Below are positions 63,357-64,000 of a stretch of DNA of 64,000 nt, in pieces. Made by a program: the position numbers and the translations under genes. The number at the start of each line of letters is the position of its first letter. Position 1 is the first letter of the stretch. Below the pieces are notes generated by a model that saw nothing but the letters and a program-made list of their open reading frames with translations, was not told the DNA's origin and did no database searches. Source of the stretch: Eubacterium uniforme (GTDB taxonomy: Bacteria > Bacillota > Clostridia > Lachnospirales > Lachnospiraceae); the NCBI RefSeq assembly GCF_900167115.1, contig NZ_FUXZ01000002.1:62001-126000 (forward strand), written 5' to 3'.

Positions 63357-64000
63357 TCTTTGTCAAGACCAGCTATGGAAAGTTAAGTCTGAATTTGACA
63401 AAACCAAAGGGTTGGAAAGTTGGCAATCCGATTGATAATCTTACAAGAGCTGGTAAAGAACCATCATGGAGTACTGTGAGGTCTAGATATTGGAAGAATG
63501 AAGCCTATTATAATTCAGAAAACTATTCTGAAGCAAATTTAGCGCGTATGCAAAAAGGTAAAGCCCCAATAGATATAGAAACTGGTGCTTCAAAGGTTAC
63601 AAGCATATGGAAAAATGATAAGTGTAAGCATTTATACACTAGAGATGCAAATGGTAATATTTTAACTGATAATGATAAAGAATACACTTATGATGATTCA
63701 AATAGATTAAAAACATATGTAAGTAAAAATGAAAATATTAAATATGATTACGATGGATTTGGAAATTTAGTAGAAGAAAATGATAGTTTAAATAATATAA
63801 AGACTAACTATGAATATAATGAAGCTAATGAACTTATAAAGAAAACTGTTTCAGCAAATAGCTCAAATGATATCGTAACGTATGAGTATGATAACAACGG
63901 TAATAGAATAAGTGAAAAAGATAAGAACGGAATAAAGACATTTGCTTATAATTTATATGATAAAGTTGAAAGTGTTGCTTATCAAAATAATAATAATGAA
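63357..64000 (+). pseudogene. Chimeric second RHS fragment, 3' end outside the window
   Basis: 63357-63590 copies the middle of the small toxin at about 60138-60340 (VKTSYGK...KPKGWKVGNPIDNLTRAGK). Without changing frame it runs into a copy of the large RHS gene: 63596-64000 matches 57736-58140 with only scattered substitutions and no gaps. The frame stays open to the window end. An internal ATG at 63548 exists but there is no clear start with RBS. It looks like a displaced cassette or recombination product; whether it is expressed is unknown. Confidence 0.8.

Overview
This window looks like the chromosome of a low-GC anaerobic Firmicute of the Lachnospiraceae type. The support is the AT-rich sequence, strong AGGAGG-type ribosome binding sites, the order relA - MBL hydrolase - hemZ - hisS - aspS, and anaerobic enzymes (pyruvate:ferredoxin and indolepyruvate:ferredoxin oxidoreductases, oxygen-independent HemZ). 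I cannot name the species from sequence alone.

Region 1 (1-19400) is core genome: relA (5' end outside the window), an MBL hydrolase, a HemZ-like radical SAM protein with an extra HD domain, hisS, aspS, an ABC exporter, a candidate large structured RNA (about 10083-10345), a minus-strand pair of cell-wall-type ligases (ATP-grasp plus MurE-like) divergent from asnB, then glyA, aroC and a TetR/flavoprotein operon with a dual operator.

Region 2 (19611-28776) is a 9.2-kb integrated mobile element with higher GC. It carries a large serine recombinase at its right end and an arsenic operon (arsR, ACR3 pump, ArsP/YraQ-like permease, small thioredoxin). It also holds arrays of 11-bp phased repeats, an oriT-like pair of palindromes, and an IS4-family insertion. 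Its ends can be read to the base: the element splits a small xre-type gene, whose two halves rejoin in frame across a GG core, and the ends carry about 22-bp imperfect inverted repeats.

Region 3 (28860-49314) returns to core genome: rny, proC, a XerD-like recombinase, DAHP synthase, uridine phosphorylase, PFOR, a thioesterase, then iorA-iorB-paaK-ACT-acyl-CoA ligase (2-oxoacid oxidation and acyl-CoA activation), an LtaS-like membrane phosphotransferase, a metallophosphoesterase and scpA.

Region 4 (49369-64000) is a polymorphic-toxin locus. One secreted RHS protein of about 3,400 residues ends in a WHH/HNH-type nuclease tip, overlapped by a DUF2019-like immunity gene. Downstream are a second nuclease/immunity pair, an IS110-family element with a candidate bridge RNA, an orphan toxin tip with its own probable immunity gene, and a near-identical partial copy of the RHS repeat region joined in frame to a partial copy of the second toxin. 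The layout suggests RHS tip exchange by recombination.
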